This document shows, one piece after another, positions 8,639 through 17,721 of a stretch of 64,000 nucleotides of DNA (positions are counted from its first letter, which is position 1; every line of letters begins with the position of its first letter). A program made the translations under genes and the position numbers. Under the pieces are notes generated by a model, which was given only the letters and a program-made list of their open reading frames with translations, was not told where the DNA came from and ran no database searches. Source of the DNA: Gimesia sp. (GTDB lineage Bacteria > Planctomycetota > Planctomycetia > Planctomycetales > Planctomycetaceae); the NCBI RefSeq assembly GCF_040219335.1, contig NZ_JAVJSQ010000025.1, positions 1 to 64,000 on the forward strand, written 5' to 3'.

Positions 8639-10777
8639 TTACTCATCCAGTCGTTTGTTGAGCCAGCTGGAGATCTGATGGTACAGATGCCGGCCGACGG
8701 AGTAGTGCTGAGGCCGACAGGTGACATCAATCCGCTGTCCTGCATACAGTTCTAAGGACTGATCTGAGGCAAGCGAGACAACGAGGTTGAACCGGGGGTC
8801 GAGCAGCTCGTATTTGTCTCCCTGTTTTTCGGAAGACACTGGTTTGACAGGCAGCGCTCCGCCGTAGGCTGCTGCGAGTGCGGGATGAGTTAACGACACA
8901 CTGGCACGCGGGACCACCCTCTGCACCGGACAGGGAATCGCTGGATGGTGAGGGGGATGTGCCAGGACGGTGCTATCTGGCGTGTTCAGGAAATGCTCGA
9001 GCTCATGCTGCGGAACGGCGATGTGCAGCTCTTTATGGCGGTCGTCTCCAATGGTGATGATGGGATCTCCCTGTTTGACATACGTTCCGAGCTTTGTCTG
9101 CAGATTTCGGGTCACCACGCGACCGTCGATTTCAGAGCGGATTGTCAGCTCTTCGAACAGTCGTTCTTTTTCCTGAAGTTTTGCCTGTAAGTCCTGCAGT
9201 ACTTCCTGTTCGACCTGTCGCTCTGCGATTTTGCGTTGCTGGTCGAACTGGTGGATACGTAACTCTGACTGTTGAATTTCGATTCTCAGTTTCGCCAGCT
9301 CGAGTTCCAGTTCAGGATTTCCTAACTGGATCAGAGTCTGTCCCCGGTGGACCTGTTGGCCGCTCTTGACTTCGATCTGTTTAATAAAGCCGGGGAGGGG
9401 AGCGTGTTCAGTTCCTTGAGGAGTGTAATCCACGATTGCCGGTGCCTGGAGGTTTCCCAACCAGGGAACGTAGGCCAGCACCAGAAAACTGGTTAACAAC
9501 AGAGAACCGGTGACCAGTACAAATCGGCCTCGTTGCGGAGCTTCCCCCGGCTTCCCGACTGCAACATACTTAATACACCGCCAGACAGGCTGGATAATCC
9601 AGAGTGTAATCGCGATCGCGGCGAGGATGACTCCAGCTCCTTCCAGCAGAGTCGCCGCAGCGACCGTGAGGGTGATGCAGACCAGAATCCGCCAGCCGAG
9701 CGAGGAGATTCCATAGCCGGCTATGATCAACCGGACGCGCCGCGACCAGTTGGGGAGCAGGGTATTCACGCCGAGAAACGTTCGTTTGGCCCACTGCCTG
9801 ATCCAGAGTTGCCCGTTCGTATACAGGTTGGGAATTTCCAGCAGGTCAACCAGAATGTAGTAGCCATCAAATTTCATCAACGGGTTCAGGTTAAACAGCA
9901 GGCTGGTGATACTTGCCGTGAAAACGATGTTGAAGCAGGCGTGGTTCAGCCAGGCATGCGAAGTCTGTCCCCAGACGAGGGCCGCCAGGGCTGCGATCAA
10001 CAGTTCGACGTAGAGTCCAGCTGCGGCAACATGCATCCGTGACCAGCGGGAGGGGAAGCTCCAGCTGGAAGTGACATCGACATAAGGGAGCGGGGCGAAC
10101 AGGACGAACAGCGATCCTGCTTCACGAACGGAACCCCGATAAAGCTTACAGACGACGCCGTGTGCTGACTCGTGGCACAGCTTGAGAATCACCCAGCAGC
10201 CGACCAGCCAGATCCAGTTGTCTGCGGAGAGTATCGTTTGGGATGAGCTATAAAATGCGTCCCAGTTCAGGCCGATGCGAAACAGAGCCCAGAGCAGCAG
10301 AATGCACCAGGCGACCAGCGCCGGAGCGGAGAACAGCCAGCCCCAGGTGTGTGCCAATCGTGAGAAGAGCCGGTCCGGATTGCCAATCGGTAGACGAAAG
10401 ACGAGGAAATTCAATTTTGCCAGCCAGGCCACCGCTGGTCGTTGATCGGAGCCTGCCGGACGCAGTCGCTCATCATGGTTTTTCAGTAAGTCACTGCCGA
10501 ACGCCCATTGGCAGAGACTGATAATGTCGTCCTGCGAGAGTTGATGAAAGGGGAACGCGGTTGAGAGTTTGCTGTAACATTCCTGGACAGTCGACCGTCC
10601 GTCGAGCAGTCGCAGGAACGTGTATTCGGTCTGACCCACACGATAGTAACGCGAGTGCAGGGAATCGTTGATGGTGTAGAAGTCCTCACCATTGGCATGC
10701 TGGAGCGTGAAAGTCAGATCCGCGCGCAGTTTGAGCCGGCTGCTGAAAAAATCGCGGATACTCACATCGGGCTGCAT
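8639..10777 (-). CDS. PqqD-like / M50 metalloprotease-like / HlyD fusion membrane protein
   Basis: A 712-residue inner-membrane protein combining three parts. Residues 1-105 resemble the PqqD-like domains of peptide-handling systems (LDGRSTVQECYSKL segment). Residues 145-435 form a multi-pass site-2-protease-like domain with both metal-site motifs intact: HESAH at 202-206 and NPLMKFDGYY with Asp304. Residues about 440-710 form a HlyD-type adaptor with split lipoyl domain and coiled coil. The chosen ATG at 10777 has GGAAGG seven bases upstream; the frame also opens at a GTG directly after the stop of the previous gene. It is last in the operon with SecA-like and TolC-like genes. The role is inferred: inner-membrane platform of an exporter, with or without proteolysis. 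Confidence 0.85.
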   Translation of the reverse strand: MQPDVSIRDFFSSRLKLRADLTFTLQHANGEDFYTINDSLHSRYYRVGQTEYTFLRLLDGRSTVQECYSKLSTAFPFHQLSQDDIISLCQWAFGSDLLKNHDERLRPAGSDQRPAVAWLAKLNFLVFRLPIGNPDRLFSRLAHTWGWLFSAPALVAWCILLLWALFRIGLNWDAFYSSSQTILSADNWIWLVGCWVILKLCHESAHGVVCKLYRGSVREAGSLFVLFAPLPYVDVTSSWSFPSRWSRMHVAAAGLYVELLIAALAALVWGQTSHAWLNHACFNIVFTASITSLLFNLNPLMKFDGYYILVDLLEIPNLYTNGQLWIRQWAKRTFLGVNTLLPNWSRRVRLIIAGYGISSLGWRILVCITLTVAAATLLEGAGVILAAIAITLWIIQPVWRCIKYVAVGKPGEAPQRGRFVLVTGSLLLTSFLVLAYVPWLGNLQAPAIVDYTPQGTEHAPLPGFIKQIEVKSGQQVHRGQTLIQLGNPELELELAKLRIEIQQSELRIHQFDQQRKIAERQVEQEVLQDLQAKLQEKERLFEELTIRSEIDGRVVTRNLQTKLGTYVKQGDPIITIGDDRHKELHIAVPQHELEHFLNTPDSTVLAHPPHHPAIPCPVQRVVPRASVSLTHPALAAAYGGALPVKPVSSEKQGDKYELLDPRFNLVVSLASDQSLELYAGQRIDVTCRPQHYSVGRHLYHQISSWLNKRLDE

Positions 10778-10795
10778 GCTCTCACCTTCCAACAC

Positions 10796-12652
10796 TTAAT
10801 ACAGGTACTTCCTGATCAGATTCCACGGTTTGTGAAACAGGATCCAGTAGACGGGCTGTGGGGCGGTCTGAATACTGGCCCGCCCTTTCATCCCCGGTCG
10901 CAGCAGGCCCTGGCTGTTATCCACGGTGGCTTCCGCCATGAAAATATTAGCGTCATCCCGCAGTTCTGCCCGGGGATGAATACGTTCCAGCTGCAGGGTC
11001 TGGTCTGAATCGGGTAACGCTTCCAGGCGAATATGAACGCTCTGGGCTTCCCGTACATGACTGATCTCAGAATCGGGCACGGCGACCTCTACGACCATCT
11101 GATCCAGGGGGGCGATTTCAAATAGTGCTTCGCCAATCTCCAGGGGAGCTCCTTCGGCCCAGTTCAGAGTTCCCGCGACAACGATCCCGTCAACGGGGCT
11201 TTTGATTTCCAGGTTGTTGATGCGATGATCGAGCAGCTCGATTTCCAGACCGAGGCGTTCCGCTTCCAGTCGTGAAAGTTGCTGGGTCGTAAAGTCGCGG
11301 GCCGCCTGGGCAGAGTCGCGACGTTTGATCGCCTGGTTCTGGTCTGAAATCAGGCTGGCCCGTTTCCATTTTAGTTCCCGGGGATCCATTCGGGCCAGTA
11401 CGTCTCCCTGGTGAACCAGGTCTCCCGGTTCGACCAGCATGGTTTCCAGGGAACCGGCAAACGGGGCGACGACGAACCGCTGCATCACCGGTTCCAGCTG
11501 ACAGGCACATTTGACCTGATACGGCCAGGGAACGAACATCAGGGCCGTGAAGAGCAGGCAAGCAGCCAGCACCACACGGCGGGTTTTTCCCTGCAGCGAC
11601 TGACGGACAGCCGCCTTCCAGTTTCCTCTCAGACTCGATCGCCTCTGTGCAGCATGTAAGGCATTTGCCAGGGGCTGACTGGCGGCTTCCAGCAGGCATT
11701 GCGTCTGTTTCATTCGATCCAGCGGGAGGTCGACAACACAGACTACGGTGTCTGCCTGCTGGTCAGAGCAAGTGAGTGGGACACAGAGAATAGATTTCGT
11801 CTGCAGATGCTCTCCAACCGTTTGCAGTGATTGAAGCTCGGGATTTTCAGTACTGTGTTGATCGGTCCAGACGAGTGATGTCTGTTGCCTGAGTGTTTCA
11901 TCCAGGGCGGCTTCGATGAGTCCAACCGATTTTGCTGCCTTGTCAAATTGGGGGCAGCCCGAGAGTCCCACCAGGCGACAGCGTGTGCGAGTCGCTTCTT
12001 GACTGCCGATCGCAATCTGACGACAACCCAGGTAATCGACCAGATCAGAGGCGGTCTGGCCGGCTGCCTGGGTGAAGTTCGTGGAACAAGACAGATTTGA
12101 AAGCAGTTCCACAATCGCAGCGGAGTCGCGGGCCTGCTGTTCCTGCTGCAGCCCCTCGCGCAGCGTGTACCAGAGAGTGATATGAGTTGCGAGTGCCTGC
12201 AGGAGCAGCGAGAACGGTTCGGTTGAATTTGTCGCGGGAAAGACCACTCCCAACGCGTCAGCCGCCAGTCCCCGGGCGGTAATGGGGGCCGCATAAAGCA
12301 TGAAGTTAATGTCGACGCAGGGTTGAATCTCGACTTCTTTACTCTGGATGCTGCTCTGACAGACCTGGTTCAACTGTGAGAGCAGGGCGGCATCAGGTGT
12401 GGATGTCGACTGTTGATACAGGATTCGACTGGTGGCTTGGTTTTCCGATACCGCGGGGCGGTAATAGAGGATCAGCGCCGGCTGACAGTGCTGTTTCAGT
12501 TCTCCAATTAATGCGTGTAGCAGTTCGTCAGATGTCTGAGCTGTCAGTGCGCAGCGCAACAGGGATTTGTGCAGACTACGATGTCGACGTCCCCTGTGAT
12601 TGAGGACGCGAACCGGTGGTCGTTGTTTCGGATGAGTGCTTTCCGGATGCAT
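10796..12652 (-). CDS. GAF domain-HlyD fusion membrane protein
   Basis: A 618-residue protein with a cytoplasmic N-terminal half and a periplasmic adaptor half. Residues about 30-160 and 180-345 look like one or two GAF-type sensor domains (helical linker, then LLSNLSCSTNFTQAAGQTA, then LCVPLTCSDQQADTVVCVVD). A single membrane helix follows (VVLAACLLFTALMFVPW, about 365-382). The rest is a HlyD-type adaptor: lipoyl half FVVAPFAGSLETMLVEPGD, coiled coil, second half LEIKSPVDGIVVAG and beta-barrel. It sits 6 bases after the preceding HlyD gene and directly abuts the M50-HlyD gene, so the three are co-transcribed. A GAF domain fused to an adaptor suggests that export is gated by a small ligand or redox signal; the ligand is unknown. 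Confidence 0.85.
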   Translation of the reverse strand: MHPESTHPKQRPPVRVLNHRGRRHRSLHKSLLRCALTAQTSDELLHALIGELKQHCQPALILYYRPAVSENQATSRILYQQSTSTPDAALLSQLNQVCQSSIQSKEVEIQPCVDINFMLYAAPITARGLAADALGVVFPATNSTEPFSLLLQALATHITLWYTLREGLQQEQQARDSAAIVELLSNLSCSTNFTQAAGQTASDLVDYLGCRQIAIGSQEATRTRCRLVGLSGCPQFDKAAKSVGLIEAALDETLRQQTSLVWTDQHSTENPELQSLQTVGEHLQTKSILCVPLTCSDQQADTVVCVVDLPLDRMKQTQCLLEAASQPLANALHAAQRRSSLRGNWKAAVRQSLQGKTRRVVLAACLLFTALMFVPWPYQVKCACQLEPVMQRFVVAPFAGSLETMLVEPGDLVHQGDVLARMDPRELKWKRASLISDQNQAIKRRDSAQAARDFTTQQLSRLEAERLGLEIELLDHRINNLEIKSPVDGIVVAGTLNWAEGAPLEIGEALFEIAPLDQMVVEVAVPDSEISHVREAQSVHIRLEALPDSDQTLQLERIHPRAELRDDANIFMAEATVDNSQGLLRPGMKGRASIQTAPQPVYWILFHKPWNLIRKYLY

Positions 12653-12658
12653 GGCAGA

Positions 12659-13477
12659 TTAACTTTCCAATTGAATCGTACAACGTTCGCCACTGCGAAA
12701 ATCTCCCTTCTGGTTGTCGATCCGGATTTTGACCAGCACGGTGCCGCTCTGGGCATCGGTGACTGGTGAAATGTACTCAATCGTTCCATCGGTTGAGGAC
12801 TGGTTGTGTTTAAATGAAATTCTGATCTTGTCGTTGATGTGTAATTGTGCGGCCTGCTGGCTGGTTAGCGTGAAGTAGGCCAGTAGCTGATCGAGTTGCA
12901 CGAGCGTCATCGTTTCGGGGCTGTTGGGGGCGACAAACTCGCCCTGCTCTTTGTGGATCAGGCTGACGACTCCGGAAATCGGCGCTCGGATCGTGCGACG
13001 GTCGATTTGGGTTTTGATTTTCTGATACTCGAGTTTGCGTGACAGGAGTTCTTCCTGAACCGTCTGGATGTTGGCTTTCGCCACGGCATTTTCATAGCGG
13101 GCCCGATCGACCTCTTCCTGGCGGGCGTTGCCTTCCTCTCGCAGTGATTGCAGGATCTTGAGGCGTTCGCTTTTCAGTTCCAGTTCTGCGCGGGCACTTT
13201 CCAGACGTCCCCGGGCATTCATGTTCTGCTCTGCGACCGCCAGCAGGGCCTGGTAGACAGCATTGTTGAGCCGCACGAGTGGCGTTCCCTGCGGGACCGC
13301 TTCCCCCTCGCTCACAAAAATCTGATCGATGACACCTGTTTCGTCTGTGGCGACCCGGATCGTACGGTAAGGTTCGGTGTACCCTTCCAGTTCGACAGCG
13401 AAGGCGCGGAGCGGGCTGCAGGCCAGCAGTCCTGTCAGGCTCATCAAGATCCAGAAATTGATTCGTCTTGAATACAT
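12659..13477 (-). CDS. HlyD/RND-type periplasmic adaptor protein
   Basis: A 272-residue membrane fusion protein. The N-terminus is a signal peptide or anchor (ILMSLTGLLACSPLRAFAVE). It then has the first lipoyl half (residues about 30-60, DETGVIDQIFVSEGEAVPQG), a coiled-coil hairpin (about 70-150), the second half (TIRAPISGVVSLIHKEQGE) and a short beta-barrel that ends with the protein, so the membrane-proximal domain of larger family members is missing. The ATG at 13477 is preferred over an in-frame GTG six bases earlier because GTGGAG lies just upstream of it. It is third in the leftward operon, between the SecA-like and GAF-HlyD genes. Confidence 0.88.
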   Translation of the reverse strand: MYSRRINFWILMSLTGLLACSPLRAFAVELEGYTEPYRTIRVATDETGVIDQIFVSEGEAVPQGTPLVRLNNAVYQALLAVAEQNMNARGRLESARAELELKSERLKILQSLREEGNARQEEVDRARYENAVAKANIQTVQEELLSRKLEYQKIKTQIDRRTIRAPISGVVSLIHKEQGEFVAPNSPETMTLVQLDQLLAYFTLTSQQAAQLHINDKIRISFKHNQSSTDGTIEYISPVTDAQSGTVLVKIRIDNQKGDFRSGERCTIQLES

Positions 13478-13532
13478 CTGCACTCCACGCTTGTTAATAA
13501 ATCAGACTCGTTTCCAGTTCAGTTCAATGGGA

Positions 13533-15416
13533 TCAGTTCCACGTACTGCAGGTGGCACTGCTTAACCAGTCATCATGCTGGGTCAGTTGTTTCCGCCGCT
13601 GCCTGCCAGTCTCTTCTATTCTGCGTTGGGTCTTCGTAATTTCTCCCAGGATCTGTCTGCTGACAGGGATTTCGCCGGTCTTGTCAACCAGTTGCTTCAA
13701 TGAATCGACCCAGGCGGACTTTGCCTGGCGGAACAGGGCGTCATCGAGCGATGCCAGGATTTGGCTTGAGCCAGGTTCCCCCTTACGGGCAGCACGTCCG
13801 ATTAACTGTCGGTCGATACGTTCGGTCAGCTGGAAGCCGGCTGCCAGTACATGCAAACCGCCTGACTCAGCGACACCCAGCCCCAGTTGAATATCTGTTC
13901 CACGACCTGCCAGGTTCGTAGCAATAGTGACTGCCTGCGGTTGTCCTGCGGCTGCGATCACAGCCGCCTCTTCGGCATCCTGGATCCCATTCAACAGCTG
14001 GTGTGCAATTCCCAGTTCATGCAACATATTTGAGAGTCGACGGCTGGCATCGATATCGGCTGTGCCTGCCAGTATCGGCCGTTGAGTACGCTGCATTTCC
14101 TGAATCGTACGCACGAGGGCCTGTTCCCGGCTGTGTTGATCGCTAAACAGGCGGACGGGGAGATCTGTCCTGCGACTGGGCCGGTGTGGGGGAATGTGAG
14201 AATAGTGGGCTCCGTATACCTCTCTCAGTTCCTGCTGGCAGCCTTGCACGGTTCCCGACATGCCACACAGTTGATCGTAAAGCTGGAAGTATTTCTGTCG
14301 CATGATCCGGGCGATCGGCTGGCTCTCTGTGGTGACCGGTTTTCCCTCTTTGGCTTCCACGGCCTGGTGCAGACCATTCCGCCAGGTGCGATCGGTGAAA
14401 ATGCGGCTGGTATGCGGATCGACAATCTGCACGCGGTTTTCAATGACGACGTAATGCAGGTCGCGATGATAAAACAATTCGGCCCGCAGTGCCTGTTCGA
14501 CATATTGCATCCAGGGACGATCAAGGCGTTCGATGGGAATCAGGCTGCGATCTGCTGACAGACGGAGGATGCCCAGGTCGGTGATCTGTAATTCGGAGGC
14601 CTGCTGATTGACGAGGAAATCCTGCCCCGCTTTGAGAGTAAGTGCCGCCTGTCGTGCCGCCTGGTAGACGTCTGCGTTGTCTGCCGGCTGTCCCCCCTGA
14701 GAAGAGAGCACCAATGGGACAGTAGCTTCGTCGATCAGCACACTGTCTGCTTCATCAATGATTGCCGCCGCATGCGTGGACTGTACCGGCTGTGGGGGAG
14801 TCAGCAGCTGGCCATTCAGGGTGCGGGTAAACTGACTGCCCAGCCGAGGACGTTGCTGAGAGAGCGTCATGATCTGATCGCGGAGATAGTCAAAACCGAA
14901 CTCATACCCCGGCCCATACGTGATGTCGGCTGCGTAGGCAGTTTGTTTCTCTTCTGCGGACAGGCGCGGTTGATTCAGACCTGCAGTTAAGCCGAGGCGA
15001 TGATATACCGGAGAAAGCGTTTCAAAATCACGTTCCGCGAGGTAATCGTTGACCGTCATGACGTGCACGCCACGCTCTGCCAGAGCGTACCAGCAGGCTG
15101 GTAAGACTGCGGTGATCGTTTTTCCTTCTCCGGTTTGCATCTCTACGATCTCACCGCGGATCATCGCCAGGCCCGCTATGAGTTGTTCCCGATAGTAATT
15201 CAATCCCAGCGTACGGCGAACTGCTTCGGAAACGAGTGCAAAGGTCTGGATCGTAGTCTGCTCAGAGGGATTGTGATTCTGCTGTTTCAACTGCTGGTAA
15301 CGGCTGGCGAGTTCGGTATCTCCAAGCTGCTGTAAGGAAGACGCAAGCGTGGGCACGTGCGCCAGTAGCTCGCGGTCGTGTGCGGGCTGCGTTTGTCGGG
15401 TCCAGAGACGTTTCAT
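13533..15416 (-). CDS. Shortened SecA-like ATPase
   Basis: A SecA-family motor of 627 residues; housekeeping SecA is about 850-950. Visible motifs: Walker A TGEGKT (95-100), TVNDYLAERD (121-130), EFGFDYLRD (172-180), DEAD box (221-224), a preprotein-crosslinking-type insert (about 235-360), GRGTDI (504-509) and QLIGRAARKGEPGSS (537-551). It ends at QRRIEETGRQRRKQLTQHDD, where canonical SecA enters the long scaffold helix. The helical wing, the two-helix finger and the zinc-binding tail are therefore absent. The stop of the upstream TolC-like gene overlaps its start (ATGA), so translation is coupled. Given HlyD and TolC partners, I infer a dedicated accessory export ATPase rather than the general SecA. 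Confidence 0.88.
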   Translation of the reverse strand: MKRLWTRQTQPAHDRELLAHVPTLASSLQQLGDTELASRYQQLKQQNHNPSEQTTIQTFALVSEAVRRTLGLNYYREQLIAGLAMIRGEIVEMQTGEGKTITAVLPACWYALAERGVHVMTVNDYLAERDFETLSPVYHRLGLTAGLNQPRLSAEEKQTAYAADITYGPGYEFGFDYLRDQIMTLSQQRPRLGSQFTRTLNGQLLTPPQPVQSTHAAAIIDEADSVLIDEATVPLVLSSQGGQPADNADVYQAARQAALTLKAGQDFLVNQQASELQITDLGILRLSADRSLIPIERLDRPWMQYVEQALRAELFYHRDLHYVVIENRVQIVDPHTSRIFTDRTWRNGLHQAVEAKEGKPVTTESQPIARIMRQKYFQLYDQLCGMSGTVQGCQQELREVYGAHYSHIPPHRPSRRTDLPVRLFSDQHSREQALVRTIQEMQRTQRPILAGTADIDASRRLSNMLHELGIAHQLLNGIQDAEEAAVIAAAGQPQAVTIATNLAGRGTDIQLGLGVAESGGLHVLAAGFQLTERIDRQLIGRAARKGEPGSSQILASLDDALFRQAKSAWVDSLKQLVDKTGEIPVSRQILGEITKTQRRIEETGRQRRKQLTQHDDWLSSATCSTWN

Positions 15417-17530
15417 AGCTTAGGCCCCTGTTGCTGATTAGCAGCGGCGGGGGTTACCAGCGACGGTGCGTCTTGTTCAGAACTGGGGACGGGACCTTCG
15501 GACATGGCTTCGGGAACGATTCGTTCCTGTCGCAGGATAGTGCCTGTGGCCCGGTTCAAGCGGGTCTGGCTGAGCACGTGGTCCACCTGGGCTGTGACGA
15601 AGGCCTGCTCTGCCTCGGCCCGGCGGTCCTGAGAGTCGATCAGGTCCTCGAGCAGAAAGCTGGATGCGCGATCCAGACCGGGGGCCATTTCCCAGCGACG
15701 CTGCAGGAATTCGACATCCGCTTCTGCGGCGATCATGGCCTGGTACTGGCTCTGTAAGTTCCGGTTCGCTGTCCTGACCTGACGGACGGCTGTTTCCACT
15801 TCTGCACGCAGGTTTTCCACGGTCAGTTCGAAGCGGCTCAACAAGCGGCGGAGCTCGACTGATCGCTGCAGGTGACGTGAGCGGGCTTCCTGACGATAGA
15901 GGGGAACCTCGAACACCAGGCCTGCCGTATAACTGGGTTCCCCGACACTGAACTGGTCGAGCCAGGCGCGGGAAAGATCAAATTCCCCTTTCAAGCCGGA
16001 GAGATAGGTTTCCAGAACCAGGTCGAGTTTGGGAAGCAGGTCGTTGCAGGCGACTCCCAGCCGGACCCGGGCTGCCTCGATCTCGCGGGAAGCGATATCA
16101 ACTTCCGAGCGGTATTCGAGGGCCGTGGCCATGGCGTCTTCAATGGTGACGGGCAGGCTGTTGTCAATGGGCTGCTGAATCGAAATCAGTTCCAGGTTCG
16201 GGCTGGATTTGAGCTGGGGTGAATTGACCAGGGCTCGCAGGCGTGTTTCGGAGTTCTGTACGGCGGCTTCAATGCGAATCAGTTCCGAGCGTCGTTTGGC
16301 CACGGCTGCCCGGGCGCGGGCGATCTGGCTCTGCAGGGAATCGATGTTGTAACGCTGTTCGAGGTACTTCAGTATCCGCATGCCGTCCTGCAGGTGTTTC
16401 TGCTTCTGGATAAACAGCACACGGTTCAGATAGAGTTCCCAGTAGGTTTCGGTCACTTTCAGCAGATGATCCTGCAGAGCGGCCTGGGTGCGATCGGTGG
16501 TGATGTCGGTATTCAGTTCCGCGAGCACGATCAGGCTTTCATTGTAAGCCTCTCCCCGGCCATTGAGGAGCGGCTGGTTATAACTCAATGTCAGCCGGGT
16601 ATCTCCCTGGTTGGGCGGGACGAAAAAGATCGAGTTGCTGGTGTTCAAACCAAACTGCTGTGAAAACTCAAGCTCGCCCCCCTGACTGTTTTTACGTCTT
16701 ACGCCGAAGTTCGAACTCCAGTTGTTTTCCCGCAGCCGACTGAAATTCGTCCCGGTATCAAGGGTGCTGCTGGAAGGGATACTGATGCGGTTGAACTTGG
16801 ATTCAATAAACAGTTTGGGATCAAACTCGGCCATCGCCTGTGTGATGGCGGTTTCAGCGATGATGGGATCGTCGTTGATGATGCGTACCTGGGACGAATT
16901 CAACAGCGTTTCCTGAATCAGCGTATTCACATTCACCGGGCTCTGGTGAGACTGAGGTCGGAACTGCAGGGTGACACTGTCGGCCCACCAGGGAGTGAAG
17001 TTCTGCGGAATCAACTGGGTGCTCCATGCATCACCCGCGAACGACTCTGGTAAAGGGGAAGGTTTAGCAGAGTCGGGGGCAGGAGGCAGCGGAGTGTAGG
17101 GGGTAATCGCCTGCGTCAGCTGGTAGTCTGATTTCACAGGGGGAACGGCTGCTGTTCGTACTGGAGGCTCAGGGGGTGTTTCGAAGTCAGGCGGCAACAG
17201 AGCCACCGGCGTATTGGCACTCTGACGGGGCAGGGATCTGGAATCCTGCACTTCGTGCGCGGCCAGGCTGATCTGCGAATCTTCTTGAGCGGCATCGGAC
17301 TCAGCAGTCTCGTGCTCCGCCTGTATGATCGACGTTGAGGGTAAAGCCTCACTTGCGGTGACTTTGTTTTCGATGAGAGCTTTCGAGTTGAGTTGGCCTG
17401 GGAGCAGCGCGCACCCGGAGCATCCCCATACAACCAGCAAAAAAGCGGGCCAGTATCGACGGTGGTGGTTCTTGTCTATGGAGGGAAAAACCTTGTGCAT
17501 TCTACGTACGCCACCAACATAAAAGTTCAT
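15413..17530 (-). CDS. TolC-family outer-membrane lipoprotein of the SecA-like operon
   Basis: First gene of the leftward operon. The 705-residue product has an N-terminal leader ending at GCSGC (lipobox, about residue 40), then a Pro/Ser/Glu-rich low-complexity linker of about 150 residues, then two outer-membrane efflux domains (about 215-430 and 450-660) with long helical repeats. The extended linker before the barrel is unusual and could span the distance from membrane to periplasm. A second in-frame ATG 30 bases downstream could be the start; the first one has AGAGAGA upstream. It is a different protein from the TolC-type factor at 6690. The stop overlaps the start of the SecA-like gene by 4 bases. 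It diverges from the giant DUF4347 gene across 191 bases that must hold both promoters. Confidence 0.88.
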   Translation of the reverse strand: MNFYVGGVRRMHKVFPSIDKNHHRRYWPAFLLVVWGCSGCALLPGQLNSKALIENKVTASEALPSTSIIQAEHETAESDAAQEDSQISLAAHEVQDSRSLPRQSANTPVALLPPDFETPPEPPVRTAAVPPVKSDYQLTQAITPYTPLPPAPDSAKPSPLPESFAGDAWSTQLIPQNFTPWWADSVTLQFRPQSHQSPVNVNTLIQETLLNSSQVRIINDDPIIAETAITQAMAEFDPKLFIESKFNRISIPSSSTLDTGTNFSRLRENNWSSNFGVRRKNSQGGELEFSQQFGLNTSNSIFFVPPNQGDTRLTLSYNQPLLNGRGEAYNESLIVLAELNTDITTDRTQAALQDHLLKVTETYWELYLNRVLFIQKQKHLQDGMRILKYLEQRYNIDSLQSQIARARAAVAKRRSELIRIEAAVQNSETRLRALVNSPQLKSSPNLELISIQQPIDNSLPVTIEDAMATALEYRSEVDIASREIEAARVRLGVACNDLLPKLDLVLETYLSGLKGEFDLSRAWLDQFSVGEPSYTAGLVFEVPLYRQEARSRHLQRSVELRRLLSRFELTVENLRAEVETAVRQVRTANRNLQSQYQAMIAAEADVEFLQRRWEMAPGLDRASSFLLEDLIDSQDRRAEAEQAFVTAQVDHVLSQTRLNRATGTILRQERIVPEAMSEGPVPSSEQDAPSLVTPAAANQQQGPKL

Positions 17531-17721
17531 TTAATCGTTATCTCTCTTTTAAATTCCTGTTCTTGATTACTTTACCTGTCTTTGCGGACAGTTAAGGTCT
17601 TTGCCCTACCAGCCTCTGAGGGGAAAACAATGCAATGTACAAATTTGCCCGAATTGGGGGGCAGCTCTATCCGACCTGCCTGAAATCGGGGACCTAGAGT
17701 TTTTCTGCAGAGCGTAAGCCC

